The notes beneath the pieces were generated by a model. The model did not search any database. It saw only the letters and a program-made list of their open reading frames with translations, and was not told the origin of the DNA. Both the position numbers and the translations under genes were made by a program. 57,294 nucleotides of DNA from Snowella sp. (lineage in GTDB: Bacteria > Cyanobacteriota > Cyanobacteriia > Cyanobacteriales > Microcystaceae), in contig QBMS01000013.1 in NCBI GenBank assembly GCA_003249095.1, positions 1-57,294 on the forward strand. The letters run 5' to 3'. This document shows, piece after piece, positions 11,915 through 23,018 of the stretch. Every line of letters starts with the position of its first letter. The stretch's first letter is position 1.

Positions 11915-12208
11915 TTAGGATACGGTTTCTACTTTTTTAACGGCTTTTGCTAAAGAAGCTTTTCTTCTGGCTCCCGTATTGCGATGTAAAACATTCCGCT
12001 TAACCGCTTTATCAATTTTGCTGTAGGCGGCGGATAGATTGGTTTTCACCGTTTCTAGTTGTTCTTCGCTGGGACTAGCGGTGTATGCTTCCACAGACTG
12101 AATGGTTTTTTTCATTAGGGTTTTGACTGCCGACTTATAGGACTTGTTACGGAGTCGGTTACGTTCAGAAATTTCGATGCGCTTCTGCGCGGACTTATTA
12201 TTTGCCAC
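11915..12208 (-). CDS. rpsT: 30S ribosomal protein S20
   Basis: A 97-residue, Lys/Arg-rich helical protein starting [20 protein letters not shown], typical of bS20, which binds 16S rRNA in the small-subunit body. The start codon is GTG (12206-12208), with a GAGAG ribosome-binding element upstream. It is the first gene of the rpsT-tatD-rpoB-rpoC2 unit, 130 bases ahead of tatD. Confidence 0.96.
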   Translation of the reverse strand: MANNKSAQKRIEISERNRLRNKSYKSAVKTLMKKTIQSVEAYTASPSEEQLETVKTNLSAAYSKIDKAVKRNVLHRNTGARRKASLAKAVKKVETVS

Positions 12209-12262
12209 GATTGCTCTCAGGACAGGTGAATAAAATGGTGATCATGTAGAATCCGAATTGTT

Positions 12263-12292
12263 ATCATAGCAGAGATGAAGGACAGTTGACAA
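12263..12292 (-). promoter_or_regulatory. candidate promoter of the rpsT-tatD-rpoB-rpoC2 unit
   Basis: On the minus strand TTGTCA (12287-12292) is followed after 18 bases by TATGAT (12263-12268), preceded by an extended -10 TG. Predicted transcription starts near 12256, about 48 nt before the rpsT GTG. The rest of the 300-base gap (12209-12508) shows no gene. Consensus match only; no mapped start is known to me. Confidence 0.5.
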
Positions 12293-12508
12293 TAAAAATG
12301 AACCAATTTTATTGATCAATGATTCGGTGAAGCCGTAATAGTTTGTTGAGTGTCGCAACGGAGAGGTTTAGGATGACATTCACCCTCTTGGAGCAAGGGT
12401 CTTAAGCATTTTGACGATGCCATAGAACCTAGCAAATTACCAAGAAAAAGACTTAATTTAGTTGAAAATAATCCATGAGTAATTTTTATCTTCACTCAAC
12501 TCAATATT

Positions 12509-13345
12509 TTAGTCTAGGATTTCCATTGAGAATGATGACGAAACAACGGAAGGCAAGTAGATTTTCTCTACATTGGGTAAAAAACCTAGCCATTGTTGGG
12601 ACAGTTGGGTGAAAATTTCAGGACAACCACTTACACCAAATCGAGTCGGTAGGGTCAGGGTTGAGTTGGTTAATCCTAAAATTTCTAATTCTTTTTGAGC
12701 GGCTTTTACCACATAACTGGCGGGATCAATCAATTGAACGGTTGCGGGGAGAATTTCTTGGAAAACGGGTTTGAGGTGTCGATAGTGGGTACAGCCATAG
12801 ACTAGGGTATCAATATTTTTTTCCAACAAGGGATTGAGGTATTGTCTAGCAACTTCTTTGGTGTGGGGGTCATAAATGCGGTTTTGTTCGATGAGGGGGA
12901 CAAATTTGGGGCAACCGACCTGCCAGACTTCGGCGTTGGGACTGATTTCTTGGATGGCGTTGCGGTAGGCGTTACTGGCGGCGGTGGCGGGGGTTGAAAT
13001 GACACCAATTCTTTTGCCATGACGGACGGCGGCCCTGGCTCCTGGGAGAATAACCCCTAATACGGGAAAGTTAAATTCGTCTCGAATGGCTTCTAATGCT
13101 AAGGCTGAACTGGTATTACAGGCCATGATGACCATTTTAACGTTTTCTTGGGCCATCCAGGTCAGGATTTCTCGGACAAATTGGATAATTTCTGAGGGAG
13201 AGCGATCGCCGTAGGGGAGTCGGGCGGTATCGCCAAAGTACAGAATGGATTCCTTGGGGAGTTGCCGATAGAGTTCTCTTAAAACGGTTAATCCACCCAC
13301 ACCACTGTCAAAAACACCGATCCGACTATGCTGAGATTCTCTCAT
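12509..13345 (-). CDS. murI: glutamate racemase MurI
   Basis: A 278-residue cofactor-independent Asp/Glu racemase that makes D-glutamate for peptidoglycan. Motifs: IGVFDSGVGGLTVLREL at the N-terminus, YFGDTARLPYG, the first catalytic Cys in IMACNTSSALAL, and the second catalytic Cys in DTLVYGCTHYRHL. Both cysteines are present, so it should be active. It follows the periplasmic amidase gene by 132 bases on the same strand, consistent with a cell-wall transcription unit. Confidence 0.95.
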   Translation of the reverse strand: MRESQHSRIGVFDSGVGGLTVLRELYRQLPKESILYFGDTARLPYGDRSPSEIIQFVREILTWMAQENVKMVIMACNTSSALALEAIRDEFNFPVLGVILPGARAAVRHGKRIGVISTPATAASNAYRNAIQEISPNAEVWQVGCPKFVPLIEQNRIYDPHTKEVARQYLNPLLEKNIDTLVYGCTHYRHLKPVFQEILPATVQLIDPASYVVKAAQKELEILGLTNSTLTLPTRFGVSGCPEIFTQLSQQWLGFLPNVEKIYLPSVVSSSFSMEILD

Positions 13346-13477
13346 AGAGGCAATAAGAATAAGTTGTTGATAATTTAAACATGAATACCCAAGGAAGTAA
13401 ATATACTTAAGGAAAATATCTAAGATAAATTCGAGAATTTAAGTGACTTTGCTCCCTATTAAAAATAATTAACGTAA

Positions 13478-15385
13478 TTACAATCGATTTTGTTGCATAT
13501 ATTCTATAATTCCCCTGGCGATCGCCTGGGCCATTTGCCGTTGATAGGTCGGATTGGTGAGCTTGGCCGCATCATCGTAGCCTGTGACAAACCCGACTTC
13601 TACCAAGGTTGAGGGCATTCGACTATTCCGCAGAACATAAAATCTTGCCTTTCGGACTCTTCTATCCCCCACATTGACCGTTCTCAGGATACTACGGTGA
13701 ATGGCATCGGCCAATCCGCGATCGCCGAAATAATAGACCTCTAAACCATTAATGTCTGGTCGTTCCACTCCCATCGAATTGGCATGAATACTGACAAATA
13801 AATCCGCTCCTGCTCGGTTAGCCATATCGGTACGACCTTTCAAACTCACAAAATAGTCGCCGGTACGGGCCATCATGGTCTGGATTCCCTGTTGTTGGAG
13901 GTATTGGGCCACGTACTGGGAAATGGGGAAAATAACATCTTTTTCCTGAATGCCCCCCTGCCCGATCGCCCCTGGATCTTTTCCGCCATGACCAGGATCA
14001 ATAAATACCAGACGTTGTCCTTTAACAGGAGGGCGATTGGTCGGATAGGAATCCGTCGGATAGGAATTGCTATTCGCAGGTGGCGGAATATTGATGGCAA
14101 CACCAGACGAAGAACCACTGTTTGGGGTGCTGGGATAGGAAGTTCTGGGATAAGTGGAGCCAGGGTAGGAAGAAATAGGGTTCCGAGATCCAAAGGAAGA
14201 ATTAACTTCTAGGGAGAGTAAATCCGATCTAGGCTGACTAAATTGCCCAAATCGGGTTCCAACTGCGGGTTTTGCTTCAATAATAACTATATTTCCCTGT
14301 TCTTGACGAATTCGCAATTGATAAATAGGACTACTCCGACCCAACTGGGGCCCCTTGAGACCTTCAGATAATTGGGCATTTTCAATGCGAATTTCGTAGG
14401 TTCCCGAAAGACGATTCCAATTGCCCCTAGCTCGGACGGGGCGATCGGCTTGAACAATCAATTGACGACTGTTGTTAACGAGATCCAGGGAATTAATTGT
14501 TGCACCAGAAAAACGACTGATGGAATTACTCGAATTTTTAGGGGAAAGGGTAGAGAGGGGCGTTCCCGTAGAAGGAGGAGCGGTTAAATTCTCTGTTGCC
14601 CTGATGCCTCCCCTCGGAAACAGCACTAACCCTCCCAGACGGCTATAACTAGCTTGCCAATCGGGACTGTCAGGGGCGATCTCCAAAGTAATTTGGGGAT
14701 TTCCCGAAGCTTGAGAAAAGGTAATATCCCCCACGCCGTACTGATTCACGGCTAACGTTTGCCCATTTAACTCATTGGGGAAGACGGCTCCAGGCAAACT
14801 GAGAATGATGGTTTTACCGTCTTCAGAACGCTTTGGGGAGATTGACCCATTGCTACCGTTTCTTTCGGTGCGAATAAAGAAACCGTTTTGAGTAATTTGA
14901 AAATTATTATTTCCCTGACTAGACCGGGGAGCGGGAAATCGGGATTGGGGAGAGCCAGTCGGTGGGGGCTGGTTCGGATTCGTCGGTTGAGAAACAAATT
15001 GGGGCGTGGGAAGATCCACCGTCCACTGGGTAGGGGAAATTCCTCGAACCTTAACTTGCTGGGGATCAACCGTATAGCCAGGGGCAAGTTGAATCACCAA
15101 TCGGGTCGTATAGCTGTCAAATTGAGCAACCCGAATACCGGAAACTTTTCCACCAATCGATTGATTAACCGTCGGTCTTCCGAGAGTGATCCCAGGTAAA
15201 TCAATCACAACGCGGGTCGGATCGGGAATTAATTGGGCCGTTGGCTGTACTCGACTATCTGTATTAAAAACAAGACGATTATTAGCGGATTCAAATCGCC
15301 AAAATAATAATTTTCCTGCTTGAGCAGGGGACGCATAGAGCAGTAGTGCAAGGAAAGTGAAAATTAATCCATAAAGTTTGGGCAT
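13478..15385 (-). CDS. N-acetylmuramoyl-L-alanine amidase (AMIN + Amidase_3)
   Basis: A periplasmic zinc amidase that cleaves the lactyl-peptide bond of peptidoglycan, AmiC-type. I use the ATG at 15385 (635 aa), because AGGAG stands 8 bases upstream and a clean signal peptide follows (LIFTFLALLLYASPAQAG). A longer frame to 15559 has no such support. After the signal come AMIN-like beta domains (about residues 25-125 and 290-390), Ser/Pro/Gly/Asn-rich linkers, and an Amidase_3 domain from about residue 455. Zinc and catalytic motifs are FIDPGHGGKDPGA, then Glu in [16 protein letters not shown], and TLVEVGFVTG. The next gene is murI. Confidence 0.93.
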   Translation of the reverse strand: MPKLYGLIFTFLALLLYASPAQAGKLLFWRFESANNRLVFNTDSRVQPTAQLIPDPTRVVIDLPGITLGRPTVNQSIGGKVSGIRVAQFDSYTTRLVIQLAPGYTVDPQQVKVRGISPTQWTVDLPTPQFVSQPTNPNQPPPTGSPQSRFPAPRSSQGNNNFQITQNGFFIRTERNGSNGSISPKRSEDGKTIILSLPGAVFPNELNGQTLAVNQYGVGDITFSQASGNPQITLEIAPDSPDWQASYSRLGGLVLFPRGGIRATENLTAPPSTGTPLSTLSPKNSSNSISRFSGATINSLDLVNNSRQLIVQADRPVRARGNWNRLSGTYEIRIENAQLSEGLKGPQLGRSSPIYQLRIRQEQGNIVIIEAKPAVGTRFGQFSQPRSDLLSLEVNSSFGSRNPISSYPGSTYPRTSYPSTPNSGSSSGVAINIPPPANSNSYPTDSYPTNRPPVKGQRLVFIDPGHGGKDPGAIGQGGIQEKDVIFPISQYVAQYLQQQGIQTMMARTGDYFVSLKGRTDMANRAGADLFVSIHANSMGVERPDINGLEVYYFGDRGLADAIHRSILRTVNVGDRRVRKARFYVLRNSRMPSTLVEVGFVTGYDDAAKLTNPTYQRQMAQAIARGIIEYMQQNRL

Positions 15386-15859
15386 AATCGCTCCTGAGTG
15401 AGGATGAGCATTTGTGGTATGAACCTTGTTGCATCTTAACGACAGTCTGCAAAGGAAGGCAATACTTGCCAATGCGAAGGGTTTATATGAGGTTCTCTGA
15501 AAAAGATAAAATAACAGTCTAGCCTGAGAGATAGTAGCGGTAAAATGCCTAGAGATCAAGAGACTAGGAAAAATAAAAGGACAAGATCCCTAAAATTAAT
15601 GAAATTTCGCGATCGCATTTTTTAAAACAAATCATAGAAAATAATCCAATTCATTCATAAAATCTTGAATTGATTGATTAACGTAAAAAGGCGAGAATAT
15701 ACCTTAGAATTTGCCTGAACTATATTGCTAACGCTAAACTAATCTATTAATTTTTGTGAAGAAGTTGTTTGATTTCTAGCGATTATTATATTAGTAATAT
15801 CAGGTATTTTGTTTTCAATAGATCCACTTTAAAACAATTATTTAGAATTGCTTAAAATC
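15386..15859. other. divergent intergenic region
   Basis: This is 474 bases between the amidase and the PEP-CTERM gene, which are divergently transcribed. It is AT-rich in the half next to the PEP-CTERM gene. The open frame extending the amidase to 15559 is judged untranslated. No RNA gene or repeat was recognised beyond a HIP1-like GCGATCGC near 15609. Confidence 0.5.
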
Positions 15860-16546
15860 ATGTTAAACAAATCTATAGATTCAGTCAAAGAGGGACGAAT
15901 CCTCAAAAATATCAAGATTAATGAATCTAAATCGCGACAAATCAAAACGATTATTACCACTATCGTCATCCTTTCTGGTGTCCAAGGAATTGAAGCGTCT
16001 AAAGTTTTAGCCTTTGATATTGTTCCGATAGAGGCTGTTTCTACCACTCTGATTAGTCATGCCTATATGGGAACAGGAGATAGCTATGATGCGTTTCAGG
16101 TAAACGTTAGTAATTATCCAGGCTTAAACCCAATGGCTCAATTAGTGGAGTTTACCTTGTCATTAAGTCCTCCGTCAGGAGGTATATCACCCGCTCCTCC
16201 TAATCCGAGAGTTTTTTCTGTTCAAACCCCCCTGGGTTGGCAATTAAGTGAAATCAGTAAGATACCAAGCGTTTATTCTGATGGTAGACCGATTTTAATA
16301 CCAACCTTAACCTATCAAGTGATTGATCCCACTGTGGGCATATTTCCTGGTACATCTTTGGCAGGATTTCGTCTTCAGTATAGTAATGGATGTGGTGTTT
16401 ATTGTGGATCGGGCCCGTCGAAGCTTTCGGTCATTGCTGTCTCTTCTGTGCCTGAGCCTGTAACGATTCTCGGATCGGCGATCGCGTTAGGCTTTGGCAT
16501 AAACCTCAAACGGAAATACGCGAAAATCGACAGCAATAAAACTTAA
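15860..16546 (+). CDS. PEP-CTERM sorting-domain protein
   Basis: A 228-residue exported protein of unknown function, started here at ATG 15860; the frame also opens at a TTG four codons earlier. A basic N-terminus is followed by a hydrophobic segment (TIITTIVILSGVQGI). The body is rich in Ser, Pro and Gly. The C-terminus has the sorting signature VPEPVTILGSAIALGFG, then a basic tail (LKRKY). Such proteins are recognised by exosortase and processed at the membrane, often linked to surface or polysaccharide functions. No exosortase gene is in the window. The two Cys in CGVYCG could form a disulfide. Confidence 0.8.
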   Translation: MLNKSIDSVKEGRILKNIKINESKSRQIKTIITTIVILSGVQGIEASKVLAFDIVPIEAVSTTLISHAYMGTGDSYDAFQVNVSNYPGLNPMAQLVEFTLSLSPPSGGISPAPPNPRVFSVQTPLGWQLSEISKIPSVYSDGRPILIPTLTYQVIDPTVGIFPGTSLAGFRLQYSNGCGVYCGSGPSKLSVIAVSSVPEPVTILGSAIALGFGINLKRKYAKIDSNKT

Positions 16547-16781
16547 AATATTGTCTCTGTTTGCGATCGCGGGGGAACCCCCTTGGACTTGTAAGAAGTT
16601 GTTACTTAAGGGTGATCCCCAAAATCTATACAATTCTTAATAATTCCCCCCATGCTACCCGAATCATTCTAATCTAGAGGCTGAATCATAATTAACCATC
16701 TAATTTTAATCAGCCTGAGCTTGGGTCTATCTTAAGCCCTAGTTTTGAGGCATTCGCAATTTGTTAATGGGAGATACTTAA

Positions 16782-19502
<2,721 letters not shown>

Positions 19503-19534
19503 GTTTTCGTTTTGGATAAGTGTCATTCAATTCA

Positions 19535-19559
19535 GGCTCGCTTCGGCGGGTCTTTTTTT
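19535..19559 (+). terminator. apcE terminator
   Basis: Arms GGCTCGC (19535-19541) and GCGGGTC (19546-19552) pair through 7 bp, two of them G-U, around a TTCG tetraloop and are followed by seven T residues. It lies 33 bases after the apcE stop. Confidence 0.9.
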
Positions 19560-19734
19560 ATTGTGTTGATTACTCGAATGATATTAACCGCAAAACGTTT
19601 AGAGACTTGCACAGTGGGTTGGGTTTAATCTTGAATCCTAAAGAAAATATTAAGAATTCTCAATAATTACAACATTTCGTAAATAATATTGACTGTGATT
19701 CAAATGAGGTCAGCCGATTTAAAGACCTTAACTT

Positions 19735-19785
19735 ATAATAAAGCAGTAATTCTGAAACATTTGGTGGGGTTATCCCGCCTTTTTT
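19735..19785 (+). terminator. second plus-strand terminator preceded by a TATAAT box
   Basis: GGTGGG (19763-19768) pairs with CCCGCC (19774-19779) around a GTTAT loop and is followed by TTTTTT. A perfect TATAAT sits at 19735-19740, but no -35 match was found 16-19 bases upstream. It may be a backup terminator for apcE or the end of a very short transcript. The surrounding gap (19503-19801) has no ORF. Confidence 0.6.
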
Positions 19786-19801
19786 GTTTTTTTGTGAGAA
19801 A

Positions 19802-20980
19802 TTAACAAACTCCAACTAATCGGGGCATTGATCGTTCTAGGATTTGCTGTAGGGCGATCGCCGTCCAATCAATATCTGCGATCGTGGTTTCTCTACCAAC
19901 CGTTAAACGAATTCCGCCTAGTGCTTCTGATTCGTCATAGCCCATCGCCAACAGAACGGGACTGGGGTTTAATTTCCCGCTATTGCAAGCGGCTCCTGCA
20001 CTGATGCCAATACCAGCTAAATTTAATTGACGAACGAGGTTTTTACCCGTAATGGGTTCATTGCGACCGCAGGCACAGGGATCGGTAATCACAAAACTGG
20101 TGTGATGAGGTAAACGGTAGAGGCGATCGCCTGTGGGTTTTAAAAAGGGAGAATCGACAAATTTTTCAAATAATCTATCCCGTAGGGCGATTAAACGGGG
20201 AATTTCTTGATTCATTTCAGAAGCGGCTAATTCGGCGGCGACTCCAAAACCTGCGATCGCGGGCATCGCTTGAGTCCCTGAGCGCAACCGTTGTTCCTGA
20301 CCACCACCACCGAGCAAGGGAACTAATTCCACCCCTTCTCGCACATATAAGGCTCCTGCGCCCTGAATACCATAGATTTTATGACTAGATAGGGAAACCA
20401 AATCGACGGGTAACCGTTGCACATCCAAGGGAACCCTTCCCATCACTTGCACCGCATCGGTATGAAAGAGAATGCCCCGCGATCGCGCAATATTTCCCAA
20501 GGCTTCAATGGGTTGGAGGGTTCCCACTTCACTTTGACCGTAAATAATAGAAATTAAGACCGTATTGACCTGAATTGCGGCAATTAAATCCAACGGATTG
20601 ACCCTACCTTGACGATTCACGGGTAAACGGGTGATTTGCCAGCCTCTACTCTCTAGCCAACGGACAGGTTCGGCAACGGCGGAATGTTCCACACTGGAAA
20701 TGATGATGTGTTGGGGTTGGGTATATTGTCTCGCAATACCCATAATGGCTAAATTATCGGCTTCCGTTCCCCCAGAGGTAAAAATAATTGAGTCGGGATT
20801 GGGCGCGTTTAATGAATTGGCGACCTGCAAACGGGCGGTTTCTAGGGCTAAAGCTGACCGTTGACCCCATCCATGAAGGCTCGAAGGATTGCCCCAACCA
20901 TCGACCAGGGTTTTCTGAACCGTTTCGATCACTTCTGGGCGGGGGGGCGTTGTCGCACTATAGTCTAGATAAATTTGCAT
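19802..20980 (-). CDS. cysteine desulfurase, IscS/NifS family
   Basis: A 392-residue PLP enzyme that converts cysteine to alanine and delivers persulfide sulfur for Fe-S clusters and thio-cofactors. Motifs: IYLDYSATTPPRPEV at the N-terminus, FTSGGTEADNLA, the PLP lysine in SLSSHKIYGIQGAG (about residue 200), and the catalytic Cys in GISAGAACNSGKLNPS (about residue 326). The length and the GAACNSG loop fit group I (IscS/NifS) rather than SufS. No iscU or nif gene is nearby. Confidence 0.92.
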   Translation of the reverse strand: MQIYLDYSATTPPRPEVIETVQKTLVDGWGNPSSLHGWGQRSALALETARLQVANSLNAPNPDSIIFTSGGTEADNLAIMGIARQYTQPQHIIISSVEHSAVAEPVRWLESRGWQITRLPVNRQGRVNPLDLIAAIQVNTVLISIIYGQSEVGTLQPIEALGNIARSRGILFHTDAVQVMGRVPLDVQRLPVDLVSLSSHKIYGIQGAGALYVREGVELVPLLGGGGQEQRLRSGTQAMPAIAGFGVAAELAASEMNQEIPRLIALRDRLFEKFVDSPFLKPTGDRLYRLPHHTSFVITDPCACGRNEPITGKNLVRQLNLAGIGISAGAACNSGKLNPSPVLLAMGYDESEALGGIRLTVGRETTIADIDWTAIALQQILERSMPRLVGVC

Positions 20981-21041
20981 GGTTTTTACGTTTTTTAAAG
21001 GCGATCGCAGCTCAATCCTATCTTACGATTAAAGGCGATCG

Positions 21042-21833
21042 CTATTCATTTAAATCAATTCTTTTTTCGGCTAAAAGCTCCCGTAAACGACTCAATTCTG
21101 CTTCTGCGTTATCAGCCCGCTCTTTTTCGGTATCAGCCCGCTCTTTTTCATTATCAGCCCGTGATTTTTCCTGTTCGGCTCGGAGGCTTTCTTGTTCGGC
21201 TCGAAAGCTTTCCTGTTCGGCTCGGAGGCTCTCTTGTTCGGCTCGTCGTTTTTCGAGTTGATAGCGTTGGTCTAATTCCAAAAAAGTAAAAAAAGGTTCT
21301 CCCGTTGTACGAAAAATTTGCCAGGTTTCAGGGGTTAATTGCCAACGAATGCCTAACAGGGGACTCTGCCACTGATCAATATCGGGAATAACGGTTAACT
21401 TGTTTTCTTGACGTTGCCATCCTGTCAAATCGTTTTTGTCAGGGTCATAGAGATAATATTCTTCTACACCGTAATGATCATAAAATTGCCATTTGAGAGC
21501 CATTTCTGCCAGGGTATTACCAGGAGATAGCACTTCAAAGACTACCTGGGGCGTAATATTATCTTCTTGCCATTGTCGATAGGAACCGCGTTTACCTTTG
21601 GGACGACCGAGAGCAACTAATACATCAGGAGCGCGACGAATTTGATTGTTTCCTTCAACGGGATACCACAATAAATCCCCGGCGACAAAGACATCGGCGC
21701 GATCGCGAAATTCAAGTTCAAGATTTTCTTTGAGGGTAACAATCCATTGAAATTGCAGAGTATTATCGGCCATGGGTTGTCCATCGCTATCGGGGTAATC
21801 AATTTGGAGAGGTGGAGAAAGTTGTTGGATCAT
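21042..21833 (-). CDS. Uma2 family (DUF820) putative endonuclease with coiled-coil tail
   Basis: A 263-residue member of the Uma2/DUF820 family, which is very abundant in cyanobacteria and has a PD-(D/E)XK nuclease-like fold. The core spans about residues 25-185: RRAPDVLVALGRPKG and ITPQVVFEVLSPGNT carry the putative acidic catalytic residues, then YYLYDPDKNDLTGW. The C-terminus (197-245) is seven consecutive heptads of the RAEQESL type, followed by a leucine-containing segment, which should form a coiled coil. Biological role is unknown; links to mobile elements are often suggested. Confidence 0.85.
   Translation of the reverse strand: MIQQLSPPLQIDYPDSDGQPMADNTLQFQWIVTLKENLELEFRDRADVFVAGDLLWYPVEGNNQIRRAPDVLVALGRPKGKRGSYRQWQEDNITPQVVFEVLSPGNTLAEMALKWQFYDHYGVEEYYLYDPDKNDLTGWQRQENKLTVIPDIDQWQSPLLGIRWQLTPETWQIFRTTGEPFFTFLELDQRYQLEKRRAEQESLRAEQESFRAEQESLRAEQEKSRADNEKERADTEKERADNAEAELSRLRELLAEKRIDLNE
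21099..21245 (-). repeat. seven 21-bp tandem repeats encoding heptads
   Basis: Within the Uma2-family gene, residues 197-245 are seven 7-residue units: RAEQESL, RAEQESF, RAEQESL, RAEQEKS, RADNEKE, RADTEKE, RADNAEA. Each is 21 bp of DNA. The first three are nearly identical at the nucleotide level, so copy number may vary between strains. Confidence 0.85.
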
Positions 21834-21862
21834 TATTTCGGTAATCCCTGGTTGAAGTCATT

Positions 21863-21880
21863 GGGCGCAAGCTTGCGCCC
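21863..21880. repeat. 18-bp perfect palindrome
   Basis: GGGCGCAAGCTTGCGCCC is its own reverse complement and is followed by CTAC. It stands 30 bases upstream of the Uma2-family gene in otherwise AT-rich DNA. Similar GC-rich palindromes are, from memory, dispersed in cyanobacterial genomes. It has no T tract suited to a terminator. Confidence 0.6.
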
Positions 21881-22101
21881 CTACACAATTTAGATATTTT
21901 AGATATTAAAAATGGTATCGGTAGGGGGGGGAGAAGAAGTGCGATCGCCCTCTCATCAATCAAATTAATTGCTTAATCTAAATTTGCAAATATCCATATA
22001 ATTTATGATCCTCGATTATTTTATTTTAAGCTTTTTATAAAAGATTATTTAGTCGGAAAATACCTTTGGCGATCGCTTTTAAAAAAATTCGTTATTTAAC
22101 T

Positions 22102-22482
22102 CTAACCCCCAGGTTTACAGACATTATAATCTTCGTGGGAAATAACCATTTCTGGTGCAACAAAACTGCCTTGATCACGACAAATCAGCCGATAATGGCG
22201 AGTCACAGGAATACTGATGACAAAGCGATCGTGCCTAAGTCGTTTACCATGAAATTCGCGATAATCTCGATGATCGGCTAATCCATCCAAAATAGAGCGG
22301 GCCTTAACCACTACATTTTTGGGTAAATTGCGTAAATCAATGGGATCGTTGGCAAAAGTGGATTGCCATTCATTTTTTTCTTGTTTTTTAGCTTCCCAGG
22401 TGCTTTGTTCTTGGATACAACGGTGGCAAATCTGTCCGTATCCTTTATGGCCGCAGGGAAAGGTTTTTTTTCGTCTAGACAT
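22102..22482 (-). CDS. zinc-finger protein with RelE-like C-terminal part
   Basis: A 126-residue cyanobacterial family protein (I believe catalogued as DUF7682). The N-terminus has a Cys/His cluster, FPCGHKGYGQICHRC, likely one zinc site. The second half (LPKNVVVKARSILDGL, FHGKRLRHDRFVISIPVTRH, YRLIC, SHEDYN) has the spacing and basic strands of a RelE/ParE-type small RNase or toxin fold. No antitoxin-like gene is adjacent. Role is unknown; the toxin similarity is inference from pattern only. Confidence 0.65.
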   Translation of the reverse strand: MSRRKKTFPCGHKGYGQICHRCIQEQSTWEAKKQEKNEWQSTFANDPIDLRNLPKNVVVKARSILDGLADHRDYREFHGKRLRHDRFVISIPVTRHYRLICRDQGSFVAPEMVISHEDYNVCKPGG

Positions 22483-23018
22483 AACACTAGAAATTAGTTT
22501 TAGGTCGGTGTGACTGGGGTTGGATGATGATGTCGGCTTCCCGTAAGGGACTTCTACTCGGTGAGTGAAGTTAGTCGAACCTTGCTCCCATTACCCCTCT
22601 GTCTTCCACAATACTAGCTTGAGTTCCCCTGGGATAGATCATGGAATCAAATAACCTACAATAACCCTTAGGGTTCTGCTCTCGATTCGACCGCGATCGC
22701 CAAAATAGACGATTCAGAGTAACTTTCGGATCTATGATGTTTAAAACAGTAGAATCTGGAACAAAAATTTTGATGGGCTTGAAATTGACTACTTTTTTTT
22801 GAGACGCTATCCCAGTGAAACCCTATTGTTTTTCTAGATGGTAAGCTTGCATTTTTCGATATTGACAGGATGGATTAAGCTCTTTATCGTGGTTTTAAGT
22901 GGAATTTGTTCGTAATCAAGCTTTAAATCAGCTATAAAATTTGTCTTTTTTTTGAGTATTTTTTAATCGAAATAATTGTAATTAATCGTTCAATTTTACC
23001 TAAAACAAACCGAAATTT
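22483..23018. other. intergenic region upstream of the flavodiiron gene
   Basis: This is 536 bases without a supported ORF. It contains one HIP1 site (near 22694) and AT-rich sequence in the last 200 bases before the flavodiiron gene. I recognised no terminator or RNA. Confidence 0.5.

Noticed and set aside
15386-15559. 58-residue extension of the amidase
   Set aside because: An internal ATG with AGGAG leads directly into a signal peptide; the extension would bury that signal.
20788-21261. Plus-strand frame rich in Ser-Ala-Arg repeats
   Set aside because: It is the antisense shadow of the heptad repeats of the Uma2-family gene and of the cysteine desulfurase start.
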